Of a DNA stretch of 64,000 nt, positions 39,128 through 48,248 are shown one piece after another. The DNA comes from Ramlibacter algicola. Its GTDB lineage: Bacteria > Pseudomonadota > Gammaproteobacteria > Burkholderiales > Burkholderiaceae_C. The translations under genes and the position numbers were made by a program. Below the pieces are notes generated by a model. The model was given only the letters and a program-made list of their open reading frames with translations, had not been told where the DNA came from and made no database searches. The stretch spans positions 2,046,001-2,110,000 of the forward strand of contig NZ_JAEDAO010000001.1 of assembly GCF_016641735.1 (NCBI RefSeq), written 5' to 3'. Each line of letters opens with the position of its first letter. Within the stretch, counting starts at the first letter, position 1.

Positions 39128-39774
39128 GCGATACCACGGGATCCCCGGTCGAATTCGCGCGCCCGGAGTACTGGCCCGAAGCCTGCAAGCACCTGGCCCG
39201 CAAGGACCGCGTGATGAAGCGCCTGATCCCGCAGTTCGGCGACGCCTGCCTGCAGTCGCGTGGCGACGCGTTCACGACGCTGGCGCGCAGCATCGTCGGC
39301 CAGCAGATCTCGGTGAAGGCGGCGCAGAGCGTCTGGGACAAGTTCGCCCGGCTGCCGCGCAAGATGACGCCGGGCAACGTGCTCAAGCTCAAGGTCGACG
39401 ACATGCGCGGCGCGGGCCTGTCCGCGCGCAAGATCGAGTACCTGGTCGACCTGGCGCTGCATTTCGATTCCGGTGCGATCCACGTGGACGCCTGGAAGGG
39501 GATGGGCGACGAGGAGATCATCGCCGAGCTGGTGGGCATCCGCGGCATCGGCCGCTGGACCGCCGAGATGTTCCTCATCTTCTACCTGATGCGGCCCAAC
39601 GTGCTGCCGCTGGACGACGTGGGTCTCATCACCGGCATCAGCAGGAACTACTTCTCCGGCGACCCCGTCAGCCGCAGCGAGGCGCGCGAGGTGGCCCAGG
39701 CGTGGCAACCGTATTGCAGCGTGGCCACTTGGTATATTTGGCGGTCGCTCGACCCGCTGCCCGTCGCCTACTGA
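39124..39774 (+). CDS. DNA-3-methyladenine glycosylase, HhH-GPD family
   Basis: The 216-residue protein has the helix-hairpin-helix [16 protein letters not shown] and the catalytic aspartate in PLDDVGL near residue 165. This is the AlkA-like core without the AlkA N-terminal domain. It would remove alkylated purines from DNA. GTG at 39124 is the start, with GGGAGAG upstream and a GTGA overlap with cysS; an in-frame ATG at 39112 lies inside cysS. accA follows 32 bp later. Confidence 0.92.
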
Positions 39775-39806
39775 CGGGCCCACAAGAGGAACGAGGAGTC
39801 CCCACC

Positions 39807-40784
<978 letters not shown>

Positions 40785-40802
40785 GCGCGCGCGTCGCGCC
40801 GC

Positions 40803-41483
40803 TCACTGGTCGTCGTCGCCGTAGACCAGTTCCACTTCTACCGGCTGCGCCTCGCGGATTGGCTTGAAGCGCCAGTTCGACACCGCGTGCACCGACGCGG
40901 AGTTGAGGCGCCGGTCGCTCGTCTGCACGACCTGCACGTCGCCCGTCGTGCCGTCGGGCTTCACCGAGAACGCCACCATCACCTTGCCCTGCGGCTGCTC
41001 GCGGCGCAGCGCCGCGCTCAGGATCGGCGCGTCCTGCTGGATCGGCACCAGCTCGATCGGCGGCGGCGGCTCGGGTGCCTTCGGCGCGGGCGGTGCGCTG
41101 GGCTTGGCCACGCTGACCTGTTCCGCCTTCGGTGGCTCCGACGGCGCGGGTGAGGGTGCGACCGCGGCTTGCACGGGCGCGGGCGCCGGCGGCGGCGCCG
41201 TGACGGCCACCGGGGCCAAAGAGGGTGCAGGAGCCCCGACCACCGCCGGCGCCGGTGACGGTTCCGGTGCGGCGCGCTTGGGCGCGGGCACGGCGCGCCG
41301 CGGTGCGTCGGCGCTCTGCAGGATCATCCGGAAGGGACTCAGGGCCTGCCGGCGCGCCGCCTCGCTGGGTGCGCCGTCGGCGGCGCCCGCCGGTTGCGCG
41401 TGCGCCGACATCGCATGGAGCGCCAGCACGCCGGCGCCGAAGCAGACCTTCCAGGCGGACAAGCCGCCCACGTCTTGGCTCAT
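40803..41483 (-). CDS. TonB C-terminal domain protein
   Basis: The 226-residue protein has an N-terminal hydrophobic segment followed by SAHAQ, which looks like a cleavable signal peptide. A Pro/Ala-rich stretch of about 100 residues follows, then a TonB/TolA C-terminal domain (about 150-226: GKVMVAFSVKPDGTTGDVQV and AVSNWRFKPI). TonB normally keeps its N-terminal helix as a membrane anchor; here cleavage is possible, so it may be periplasmic. No exbB/exbD genes are adjacent. It is convergent with accA and divergent from tilS. Confidence 0.82.
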   Translation of the reverse strand: MSQDVGGLSAWKVCFGAGVLALHAMSAHAQPAGAADGAPSEAARRQALSPFRMILQSADAPRRAVPAPKRAAPEPSPAPAVVGAPAPSLAPVAVTAPPPAPAPVQAAVAPSPAPSEPPKAEQVSVAKPSAPPAPKAPEPPPPIELVPIQQDAPILSAALRREQPQGKVMVAFSVKPDGTTGDVQVVQTSDRRLNSASVHAVSNWRFKPIREAQPVEVELVYGDDDQ

Positions 41484-41588
41484 ACGGACTCCGTCGTTCG
41501 AGTTGTTCGGATGGCCGATGAGTCTAGACGCCGCGGCCCGCCTTGCTGCTTAGGAGAATCTCGCACCGCCGTCGTGATAATCGACCAC

Positions 41589-42527
41589 ATGTCGACTCCG
41601 CCGCGCCTCCTGTCGGCCTGTGCTCCGGCGCGGCCTCTCGGCGTCGCGCTGAGTGGGGGTGCCGACTCGGTCGCGATGCTCGTCACGGCCGCGCGCCTGT
41701 GGCCCGGCGAAGTGCACGCGCTGCACGTGAACCACGGCCTGCAGGCGGCGGCATCCACGTTCGAGCGGCATTGCACGGAGACCTGCGCTTCACTGGGCAT
41801 CCCGCTGCACGTCGCGCGGCCGGATGCGACGGGCGAAGCGGGGGACAGTCCCGAAGACGCGGCACGTCGCGCGCGGTACGCGGCGCTGGCGCAGCTCGCA
41901 CGCAATGCGGGCCTGCGCTGCGTGCTGCTCGCGCAGCATGCCGACGACCAGGTCGAGACCTTGCTGCTCGCGCTGTCGCGCGGTGCGGGGTTGCCGGGCC
42001 TCGCGGCGATGCCCGCGCGTTTCGAGCGCCACGGCGCCGTGTTCCTGCGTCCCTGGCTGGACCTGTCCGGCGCCGAGATCCGCGCGTGGCTGCGCGACGA
42101 GGGAGTCGCGCACGTCGAGGACCCGACGAACGCCGACACGCGCTTCACGCGCAACCGCATCCGCCACGAGGTGCTGCCCGCGCTGGAGCGTGCGTTCCCG
42201 CAGTGGCGCGTGACGTTCGCGCGCTCGGCCCGTCACGCCGCGCAGGCGCAGGCACTGCTCGACGAGATGGCCAGCGCCGATCTCGCCACGATGGAAGGCG
42301 CGCCCGTCATCGACACGCTGCGCGGCTGGCCACGCGCGCGCCAGGCCAACGTGCTGCGCCACTGGCTGCGCAGCGTGCATGGGGCGACGCCGAGCGCCGC
42401 GCAACTCGAGGAACTGCTCGACCAGGTACACGCGTGCACGACGCGCGGCCATCGCCTGCACCTGCGCGTGGCCAACGGCTTCGTGCAGCGCGCGGGCGCG
42501 CGGCTCGCGTGGACCCCCTCGGTATAA
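41589..42527 (+). CDS. tilS: tRNA(Ile)-lysidine synthase
   Basis: The 312-residue protein has the PP-loop ATP-pyrophosphatase motif LSGGADSVAM at residues 21-30, AQHADDQVETLLLALSRG and NRIRHEVLP. It modifies C34 of the minor tRNA(Ile) to lysidine so that it reads AUA. It is shorter than E. coli TilS (432) and seems to lack the last domain, as in many betaproteobacteria. A TGATAAT hexamer region just before the ATG may be an extended -10. Its stop overlaps the -10 of lysC. Confidence 0.93.
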   Translation: MSTPPRLLSACAPARPLGVALSGGADSVAMLVTAARLWPGEVHALHVNHGLQAAASTFERHCTETCASLGIPLHVARPDATGEAGDSPEDAARRARYAALAQLARNAGLRCVLLAQHADDQVETLLLALSRGAGLPGLAAMPARFERHGAVFLRPWLDLSGAEIRAWLRDEGVAHVEDPTNADTRFTRNRIRHEVLPALERAFPQWRVTFARSARHAAQAQALLDEMASADLATMEGAPVIDTLRGWPRARQANVLRHWLRSVHGATPSAAQLEELLDQVHACTTRGHRLHLRVANGFVQRAGARLAWTPSV

Positions 42528-42528
42528 T
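42523..42528 (+). promoter_or_regulatory. -10 element of the probable lysC promoter
   Basis: A perfect TATAAT overlaps the tilS stop codon and lies about 80 bp before the lysC ATG. No good -35 hexamer is visible at the normal distance, so an activator or an unusual spacer may be needed. Confidence 0.5.
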
Positions 42529-42609
42529 CCCTAGGCTGCGTGCAGTGCCCCGCCGCCGGCGGGCCGAGCCTGTTCCCCCGCACCGCGCACATCCCCAATC
42601 CTCGATCCC

Positions 42610-43884
42610 ATGGCATTGATCGTTCACAAGTACGGCGGCACGTCGATGGGCTCGACCGAGCGCATCCGCAACGTCGCGAAGCGTGTCGCCAAGTGGGCGC
42701 GCGCCGGCCACCAGATGGTGGTGGTGCCCAGCGCGATGAGCGGCGAGACGAACCGCCTCCTCGGCCTGGCCAAGGAACTCGCGCCACCGAAGCAGTCCGA
42801 TGCGTACCTGCGCGAGCTGGACATGCTCGCGTCCACCGGCGAGCAGGTGTCCGTCGGCCTGCTGTCGATCGCGCTGCAGGCCGAGGGCCTGGAGGCGGTG
42901 AGCTATGCGGGCTGGCAGGTGCCGATCCTGACCAACAGCGCGTACACCAAGGCCCGCATCGAATCGATCGACGACGCGCGCGTGCGCAAGGACCTGGCCG
43001 CCGGCAAGGTGGTGGTCATCACCGGCTTCCAGGGCATCGATGACGACGGCCACATCACGACCTTGGGCCGCGGCGGCAGCGACACGTCGGCCGTCGCCGT
43101 GGCCGCGGCGCTGAAGGCCGCCGAGTGCCTGATCTACACGGACGTCGACGGCGTCTACACGACCGACCCGCGCGTCGTGCCCGAGGCGCGGCGCCTGCAC
43201 ACGGTGAGCTTCGAGGAGATGCTGGAGATGGCGTCCATGGGCTCCAAGGTGCTGCAGATCCGCAGCGTGGAGTTCGCCGGCAAGTACCGCGTGCCGCTGC
43301 GGGTGCTGTCCAGCTTCACCCCCTGGGACATCCCGATCGACGAGGAAGCCAGGTCCGGCACGTTGATCACATTCGAGGAAGACGAACAGATGGAACAAGC
43401 CGTCGTTTCCGGCATCGCCTTCAACCGTGACGAGGCGAAGGTGTCGATCCTGGGCGTGCCCGACAAGCCCGGCATCGCGTACAACATCCTGGGCGCGGTG
43501 GCGGAGGCCAACATCGAGGTCGACGTCATCATCCAGAACATCTCGAAGGACGGGAAGACCGACTTCAGCTTCACCGTGCACCGCAACGACTACGCGCGCA
43601 CCGTGGACCTGCTCAAGTCGAAGGTCGCTCCCGCGCTGGGCACCGACCGCATCGAGGGCGACACGCGCATCTGCAAGGTGTCCATCGTCGGCATCGGCAT
43701 GCGCAGCCACGTCGGCATCGCCGCCAAGATGTTCCGCGCGCTGAGCGAGGAGGGCATCAACATCCAGATGATCTCCACCAGCGAGATCAAGACCTCGGTC
43801 GTCATCGACGAGAAGTACATGGAGCTCGCCGTCCGCGCGCTGCACCGCGCCTTCGACCTGGACCAGGGCGGCGCCGCGAAGTGA
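42610..43884 (+). CDS. lysC: Aspartate kinase
   Basis: The 424-residue protein phosphorylates aspartate at the head of the Lys/Thr/Met pathway. It has HKYGGTSMGS near the N-terminus, GRGGSDTSAVAVAAAL, TDVDGVYTTDPR and two C-terminal ACT domains (from about residue 265) that bind inhibitory amino acids. Length suits a class of monofunctional kinases that in other bacteria are made with an internal translation start; an internal start was not obvious here. tRNA-Ser follows 75 bp later. Confidence 0.97.
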   Translation: MALIVHKYGGTSMGSTERIRNVAKRVAKWARAGHQMVVVPSAMSGETNRLLGLAKELAPPKQSDAYLRELDMLASTGEQVSVGLLSIALQAEGLEAVSYAGWQVPILTNSAYTKARIESIDDARVRKDLAAGKVVVITGFQGIDDDGHITTLGRGGSDTSAVAVAAALKAAECLIYTDVDGVYTTDPRVVPEARRLHTVSFEEMLEMASMGSKVLQIRSVEFAGKYRVPLRVLSSFTPWDIPIDEEARSGTLITFEEDEQMEQAVVSGIAFNRDEAKVSILGVPDKPGIAYNILGAVAEANIEVDVIIQNISKDGKTDFSFTVHRNDYARTVDLLKSKVAPALGTDRIEGDTRICKVSIVGIGMRSHVGIAAKMFRALSEEGINIQMISTSEIKTSVVIDEKYMELAVRALHRAFDLDQGGAAK

Positions 43885-43959
43885 ACGGCAGCGCTTGCCG
43901 CAAAAGGGCTACCCGCCGCGGCACTGCCGAGTGAATGCTTGGGGCATAATCCCCTCGCT

Positions 43960-44052
43960 GGAGACGTGACCGAGAGGCCGAAGGTGCTCCCCTGCTAAGG
44001 GAGTATGCGGTGTAGAGCCGCATCGAGGGTTCGAATCCCTCCGTCTCCGCCA
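43960..44052 (+). tRNA. tRNA-Ser(GCU)
   Basis: The 93-base class II tRNA has an acceptor stem GGAGACG/CGTCTCC, G discriminator and encoded CCA end. The anticodon loop CCTGCTAAG places GCT at the anticodon, decoding AGC/AGU serine codons. A long variable arm (GTATGCGGTGTAGAGCCGCATC) separates it from the T arm with GGTTCGAATCC. CATAAT (43945-43950) is a likely -10 element just upstream. The 3' 18 bases before the final A recur exactly at 44210-44227. Confidence 0.98.
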
Positions 44053-44061
44053 GCAAACCAA

Positions 44062-44093
44062 GAAGGCCCGCCATCGGCGGGCCTTCGCTTTTG
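44062..44093 (+). terminator. Intrinsic terminator after tRNA-Ser
   Basis: A perfect 11-bp stem, GAAGGCCCGCC (44062-44072) with GGCGGGCCTTC (44076-44086), has a 3-base loop and is followed by GCTTTTG. It lies 9 bases after the tRNA CCA end. Confidence 0.9.
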
Positions 44094-44209
44094 CTGGCCA
44101 GAGCGGAGGGATGAGAACCCGAGGCAGAGGGTTTGCTCGCCCCAGCGCGACGGCGCGCAGGCGGACGTGCGAAGCACGGTCCCGAAGGGACGCGAGCACT
44201 TGCGAGCGC

Positions 44210-44227
44210 AATCCCTCCGTCTCCGCC
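44210..44227 (+). repeat. Exact 18-bp copy of the tRNA-Ser 3' end
   Basis: AATCCCTCCGTCTCCGCC here is identical to 44034-44051 in the T arm and acceptor stem of tRNA-Ser; the flanking bases differ. The 158 bp between copies contain the tRNA terminator and two small hairpins with GAA loops (CGTGC/GCACG at 44166-44178 and GTCCC/GGGAC at 44179-44191). A tRNA-tail duplication like this is what an integrase-mediated event or a deleted island leaves behind, but no integrase gene is present. Confidence 0.75.
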
Positions 44228-44256
44228 GCCGGCCGCAGGACGGCATCTCGGCGCCC

Positions 44257-44285
44257 GAAAAGCAAAAGGCCGCCCGAAGGCGGCC
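44257..44285 (-). terminator. Intrinsic terminator of the small minus-strand gene
   Basis: On the minus strand GGCCGCC-TTCG-GGCGGCC forms a 7-bp stem with a stable UUCG tetraloop, followed by TTTTGCTTTT. It lies 20 bases downstream of the stop of the gene at 44306-44485. Confidence 0.85.
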
Positions 44286-44305
44286 CTCTTCGCCCGGGCG
44301 AGTGC

Positions 44306-44485
44306 CTACGCGGCAGCTTTCGCGGCAATCCGCGCCTGCGCCTGCACCACCATCTGCATCACCTTCGGGCTCGCGCTCGCCGTCCGCTGCACGCTCGGCG
44401 GCAGCTGCAGGCCGTACGAAGCGGCGGTCACCGCGAGGATCACCGGCACGCGCTGGAGCATGGAGCTGGTCTTGGATTCGTTCAT
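44306..44485 (-). CDS. Small hypothetical protein, 59 residues
   Basis: I do not recognise this protein. It begins MNESKTSSMLQRVPVILAV, has one mildly hydrophobic stretch (VPVILAVTAASYGLQL, residues 13-28), and a C-terminal part rich in Ala, Gln, Val and Met that could be helical and ends ARIAAKAAA. AGGAGG lies 10 bases before the ATG, and a UUCG-loop terminator follows 20 bases after the stop. Both flanking signals make a real, separately expressed gene likely despite its size. It stands alone between the tRNA-Ser region and the S4-domain gene. It could be a small membrane-associated protein; no function is proposed. Confidence 0.72.
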   Translation of the reverse strand: MNESKTSSMLQRVPVILAVTAASYGLQLPPSVQRTASASPKVMQMVVQAQARIAAKAAA

Positions 44486-44616
44486 TCTTCGAGTCCTCCT
44501 GAACTGCTGGAAGCCCGCCAGTATCGCCAGCATCCGAGGCTCGTCCGTGTTCCATGGCTGGGTTGGACACGACAAATGGATCGAGCCCGACGGCAGCGTC
44601 GGACCCGTCCGACGGC

Positions 44617-45039
44617 TCAGCCCTTGTCGTCGTCGAGCGATGCGCTCCAGCGATCGCCCCAGCCGCGCTGGGCGGCCTCGAGATCGCGTCGCCCGCGCTT
44701 GGTCGGTCGGCCATGCTCGATCGACAGCGCTGGTTCGCGCGCCAGCCGCCGCTGCTCGGCGGCCTTCTCGCGCCCGGCCAGGCTCTCGGCCGTCTCCTCG
44801 TACAGCTGCTGGGCCACGGGCGCCGGGCCGCGCACGTTGGAGATGCCGCGGACGACCACCGTGCGCGAGACCGAGTCGCGCCGCATCGACACCGTGTCGC
44901 CGACCTTCACTTCGCGCGCGGGCTTGGCCTCCTGGCCATTGACCTGCACGCGGCCCTTGTCGATCTCCTCCGCCGCCAGCGAGCGCGTCTTGTAGAAGCG
45001 CGCGCTCCAGAGCCACTTGTCGATTCGCAATCGGTCCAT
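44617..45039 (-). CDS. hslR: S4-domain RNA-binding protein, Hsp15 type
   Basis: The 140-residue protein starts MDRLRIDKWLWSARFYKTRS, the S4 RNA-binding fold as in E. coli Hsp15, followed by KGRVQVNGQEAKPAREVKVGD. The C-terminal tail is basic. Hsp15 binds stalled 50S subunits carrying nascent chains after heat shock. It lies 6 bp after the histidine kinase gene but seems functionally unrelated. The 131 bp before the 59-residue gene hold nothing recognisable. Confidence 0.9.
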   Translation of the reverse strand: MDRLRIDKWLWSARFYKTRSLAAEEIDKGRVQVNGQEAKPAREVKVGDTVSMRRDSVSRTVVVRGISNVRGPAPVAQQLYEETAESLAGREKAAEQRRLAREPALSIEHGRPTKRGRRDLEAAQRGWGDRWSASLDDDKG

Positions 45040-45045
45040 CGGCCC

Positions 45046-46443
45046 CTATTGTGCGAGCGGCAGGCGCGCCGTGGCATCGAGTCCGGCGACATGGCCACCC
45101 GATTCGCGGTTGGTGAGCTCGATGCTGCCGCCGAGCGCGGCCACGATCTCGCGGCAGATCGCCAGCCCCAGCCCTGAGCCCGACCGCACGTCTGCCGTCG
45201 CGAACGGCTGGAACAGCCGCTCGCGCAAAGCCGCGCTGATGCCGGGTCCCTCGTCGGACACGGTCAGCGCGCACCAGCGGCCGTCGGCGACGAGCCGCAC
45301 GGCGAGCCGGCCGCCGCGCGGCCCATGGCGCACCGCGTTGTGCAGCAGGTTGCGCGCGAGCTCGGCCAGCATCCACTCGTGCGCACGCACCGGCGCCGGC
45401 TGGGCGTCCAGCTCGAAGTCGAGGTCGCGCTCGGCCACCAGCGGGGAGACGTCCACCGCCACGCTGCGCACGACGTCGGCGAAGTCATGCACCTCGGCCG
45501 ACGACTGCTGCCGCAGCTGCTCGACCTTGGCCAGCGACAGCATCTGGTTGGCCAGCAGCGTGGCGCGGTCCACGGTCGCGTGGATCTCGGCCATGGCCTC
45601 GGCGGGCGGTACGTCGCCGCGCTGCGCCGACTGCACCTGCGCCTTGAGCACGGCCAGCGGCGTGCGCAGCTGGTGCGCCGCGTCGCGCACGAAGCGCTTC
45701 TGGTGCTCGAGCAACTGGTCGAGGCGGGCCATGACCGCATTGGTGGCGTCCACCAGCGGCGCCAGCTCGCGCGGCGCCCCGGCCGCTTCGATCGGCGTGA
45801 GATCGCCCTCGGGGCGGTCGCGCAGCTGCGCCGACAGGCCACGCACCGGCCGCGTCGCGCGCTGGACCACGAACACCACGACCAGCGCGATGACGGCGAC
45901 CAGCAGCGCCTGCCGCCACAAGGTGTCGAACAGGATGCGGCGTGCGGCCGCCCGGCGCAGTTCGAGCGTCTCGGCGACCTGCACGACGGCCATGCCGAGA
46001 CCGCGCTGGCTGGCCACGGGCTGCAACAGCACCGCGACGCGCACGTCGGCACCGCGGAAGCGGTCGTCGTAGAAGTCGACCAGCGCCGCATAGGGCGGCC
46101 GCGCCGGGATCTCGCCGCGCCAGAAGGGCAGGTCGCCGAAGCCCGACACCAGCTCGCCGTGCAACGAGGAGACGCGGTAGAACATCTTCGTGGCGTTGTC
46201 GGACTCGTACGTGTCCAGCGCCGCGTACGGCACGGTGGCACGCAGGCGCGCGTCGCGGTCGTAGCCCTCGACGTCGAGCTGCTCGCCGATCTCCTTGGCG
46301 GACGCGAGCAGCGTGCGGTCGTACGCCGTGTTCAGCGCCCGCAGCGCGGTGCCGTAGAGGCCGATGCCGTTGACGGCGATGAGCGCGACCACCGGGCCGA
46401 GGATGCCCAGCAGCAGGTAGCGCCGCAGCGACACGGCCTTCAT
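45046..46443 (-). CDS. tctE: Sensor histidine kinase, TctE type
   Basis: The 465-residue inner-membrane protein has two membrane helices (about residues 9-31 and 178-195) around a periplasmic sensor of about 145 residues (TctE N-terminal type). It has a HAMP linker, an H-box with the phospho-accepting histidine 257 in RDAAHQLRTPLA, and a HATPase domain with HNAVRHGP and GSGLGLAIC. It overlaps the regulator gene by ATGA and is divergent from tctCBA, so it probably senses the carboxylate imported by that transporter. The symbol is by similarity and position. Confidence 0.88.
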   Translation of the reverse strand: MKAVSLRRYLLLGILGPVVALIAVNGIGLYGTALRALNTAYDRTLLASAKEIGEQLDVEGYDRDARLRATVPYAALDTYESDNATKMFYRVSSLHGELVSGFGDLPFWRGEIPARPPYAALVDFYDDRFRGADVRVAVLLQPVASQRGLGMAVVQVAETLELRRAAARRILFDTLWRQALLVAVIALVVVFVVQRATRPVRGLSAQLRDRPEGDLTPIEAAGAPRELAPLVDATNAVMARLDQLLEHQKRFVRDAAHQLRTPLAVLKAQVQSAQRGDVPPAEAMAEIHATVDRATLLANQMLSLAKVEQLRQQSSAEVHDFADVVRSVAVDVSPLVAERDLDFELDAQPAPVRAHEWMLAELARNLLHNAVRHGPRGGRLAVRLVADGRWCALTVSDEGPGISAALRERLFQPFATADVRSGSGLGLAICREIVAALGGSIELTNRESGGHVAGLDATARLPLAQ

Positions 46444-47114
46444 GCGGCCTTGATCAGGTAGCCCAGGCCACGCAGCGTCATCAGCGTCGTGCCGGTGCCG
46501 GCGAGCTTCTTGCGCAGCCGGTAGACGACCACCTCGATCGCCTCGTACTGCACGTCGCGCTCGCCCGGGAACACCAGCTCGAACAGGCGCTCCTTGGTCA
46601 CCGCCTGTCCCGGGCGCGCCATGAGCGCCTGCAGCAGCGCGAGTTCGCGCGGCGTCAGCTCGAGCACGCGGGTGCCGTCGTACGCCGCGCCGCTCGCGCG
46701 ATCGACGCGCAGGGTGCCAAGCACGGGGTCGGCAGCCGACTCGCCGGCCGGCGTGGCGCGGCGGCGCCCCAGCGCACGCACCCGCGCCTCGAGCTCGTCG
46801 AGGTCGAAGGGCTTGGGCAGGTAGTCGTCCGCGCCTGCATTGAGGCCCAGCACGCGGTCGCCGACGGTTCCGCGCGCGGTGAGCAGGAGGACGGGGGTGG
46901 CGAGCCCCGCGGCGCGGCCGGCCTGCAGCACGTCGAGCCCATCGAGGCGCGGCAGGCTGAGATCCAGCACGAGCACATCCGGCGGCGCGGCCTTCCATCG
47001 CGCGAGGGCCTGCTCGCCGTCGGCGCAGGCGTCCACCACCAGCCCGCGCCGGCCGAGCGTGCGCTCGAGCGTCGCGCGCAGGGAAGGATCGTCCTCGACG
47101 AGCAGCAGGCGCAT
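46440..47114 (-). CDS. tctD: OmpR-family response regulator, TctD type
   Basis: The 224-residue protein has a receiver domain (phospho-acceptor aspartate 51 in LVLDLSLP, lysine in YLPKPFDL) and a winged-helix DNA-binding domain (about 125-222, ending TLMTLRGLGYLIKAA). It is the partner of the kinase at 45046 and is divergent from tctC with a 116-bp gap that should contain its binding sites. Confidence 0.9.
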   Translation of the reverse strand: MRLLLVEDDPSLRATLERTLGRRGLVVDACADGEQALARWKAAPPDVLVLDLSLPRLDGLDVLQAGRAAGLATPVLLLTARGTVGDRVLGLNAGADDYLPKPFDLDELEARVRALGRRRATPAGESAADPVLGTLRVDRASGAAYDGTRVLELTPRELALLQALMARPGQAVTKERLFELVFPGERDVQYEAIEVVVYRLRKKLAGTGTTLMTLRGLGYLIKAA

Positions 47115-47230
47115 GGGAGGCCGCCAGCGTAGCGGATGGGCACGCTCCGTACTTTCCCCAGTGCGCCGGACAGCGGTTTGACAGGCGCGCGGCGCATCAT
47201 CCGCCGCACTTGCAGACCAAGGAGACGTTC

Positions 47231-48184
47231 ATGCGCCGAGACACCTTCCTCAAGAGCCTGGGGGCCCTCGCGGCCATCGGGGCACTGCCGCTGCACGCGC
47301 GCGCCGCGGCGGCGGTCAAGATGATGATTCCCGCGAACCCCGGCGGTGGCTGGGACACCACCGGCCGCGCGCTCGGCAAGGCGCTGCAGGAAGCCAAGGT
47401 CGCCGACAGCGTGACCTACGAGAACAAGGGCGGCGCCGCCGGCGCGCTGGGCCTGGCGCAGTTCGTGAACAGTGCCAAGGGCGACCCGAACGCGCTGATG
47501 GTGATGGGCGCGGTGATGCTGGGCGGCATCATCACCGGCAAGCCGCCGGTGAACCTGTCGCAGGCCACGCCGATCGCGCGGCTGACCAGTGAATACAACG
47601 TGTTCGTGCTGCCGGCCAACTCGCCGTTCAAGACGATGGCGGACGTCGTCGCGCAGCTGAAGAAGGATCCCGGCAGCGTGAAGTGGGGCGGCGGCTCGCG
47701 CGGCTCCACCGAGCACATCGCCGCGGCCATGATCGCGCAGAAGGTCGGCGTCGACCCGGCGAAGATCAACTACGTCGCCTTCCGCGGCGGCGGCGAGGCC
47801 ACAGCGGCCATCCTGGGCGGCAACGTCACGGTCGGCGGCAGCGGCTTCTCGGAGTTCGCCGAGTACATCAAGGCCGGCAAGATGAAGCCGATCGCCGTGA
47901 CCTCGGCCAAGCGCCTCAATGACGTGCCCACGCTGAAGGAGCAGGGCATCGACGTCGAGATCGGCAACTGGCGCGGCGTCTACGGCGGGCCCGGCATCAC
48001 CGACGCGCAGAAGAAGGCGCTGACGGACATGGTGCTGGCCGCGCTCAAGACCAAGTCCTGGCACGAGTCGCTCGAGAAGAACGACTGGACCGCGGCCGAG
48101 ATGTCCGGTCCCGACTTCGCCAAGTTCGTGGACGCCGAGTTCGCCAGCCTGCGCGAGGTCATGACCAAGGCCGGCATGGTCTGA
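47231..48184 (+). CDS. tctC: Tripartite tricarboxylate transporter substrate-binding protein (Bug family)
   Basis: The 317-residue periplasmic protein has a signal (MRRDTFLKSLGALAAIGA, cleavage near ARA) and the Bug fold: MIPANPGGGWDTTGRAL near residue 38 and ENKGGAAGALGLAQ near residue 65, which contact a carboxylate ligand. It delivers the ligand to TctAB. AAGGAGA precedes ATG 47231; an upstream in-frame ATG (47210) is less likely. A strong attenuator follows before tctB. Confidence 0.93.
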   Translation: MRRDTFLKSLGALAAIGALPLHARAAAAVKMMIPANPGGGWDTTGRALGKALQEAKVADSVTYENKGGAAGALGLAQFVNSAKGDPNALMVMGAVMLGGIITGKPPVNLSQATPIARLTSEYNVFVLPANSPFKTMADVVAQLKKDPGSVKWGGGSRGSTEHIAAAMIAQKVGVDPAKINYVAFRGGGEATAAILGGNVTVGGSGFSEFAEYIKAGKMKPIAVTSAKRLNDVPTLKEQGIDVEIGNWRGVYGGPGITDAQKKALTDMVLAALKTKSWHESLEKNDWTAAEMSGPDFAKFVDAEFASLREVMTKAGMV

Positions 48185-48205
48185 CGCGCCGCGCGTCCGC
48201 AGTCC

Positions 48206-48231
48206 CGCCCGGCGTCGCCGGGCGTTTTCTT
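48206..48231 (+). terminator. Intraoperonic intrinsic terminator/attenuator between tctC and tctB
   Basis: CGCCCGGC (48206-48213) pairs with GCCGGGCG (48217-48224) across a 3-base loop, followed by TTTTCTT. It is a well-formed intrinsic terminator within the tctCBA operon. Partial read-through would give more binding protein than membrane subunits. Confidence 0.8.
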
Positions 48232-48248
48232 GCCCGAGGAGAGCCGCG

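Noticed and set aside
42529..42609. Possible lysine riboswitch before lysC
   Set aside because: The leader is only about 80 bases and shows none of the conserved core; this class is also unusual in betaproteobacteria.
44100..44227. Second tRNA or tRNA pseudogene
   Set aside because: Only the last 18 bases match the tRNA; no anticodon or D arm can be formed.
43995..44714. Minus-strand frame reading GGDGGIRTLDAAL across tRNA-Ser
   Set aside because: This is the well-known spurious translation of a tRNA-Ser antisense strand; it is not a protein.
47178..47183. TTGACA as -35 of a tctC promoter
   Set aside because: No -10 hexamer lies at 16-18 bp spacing, so I do not list it as a promoter.
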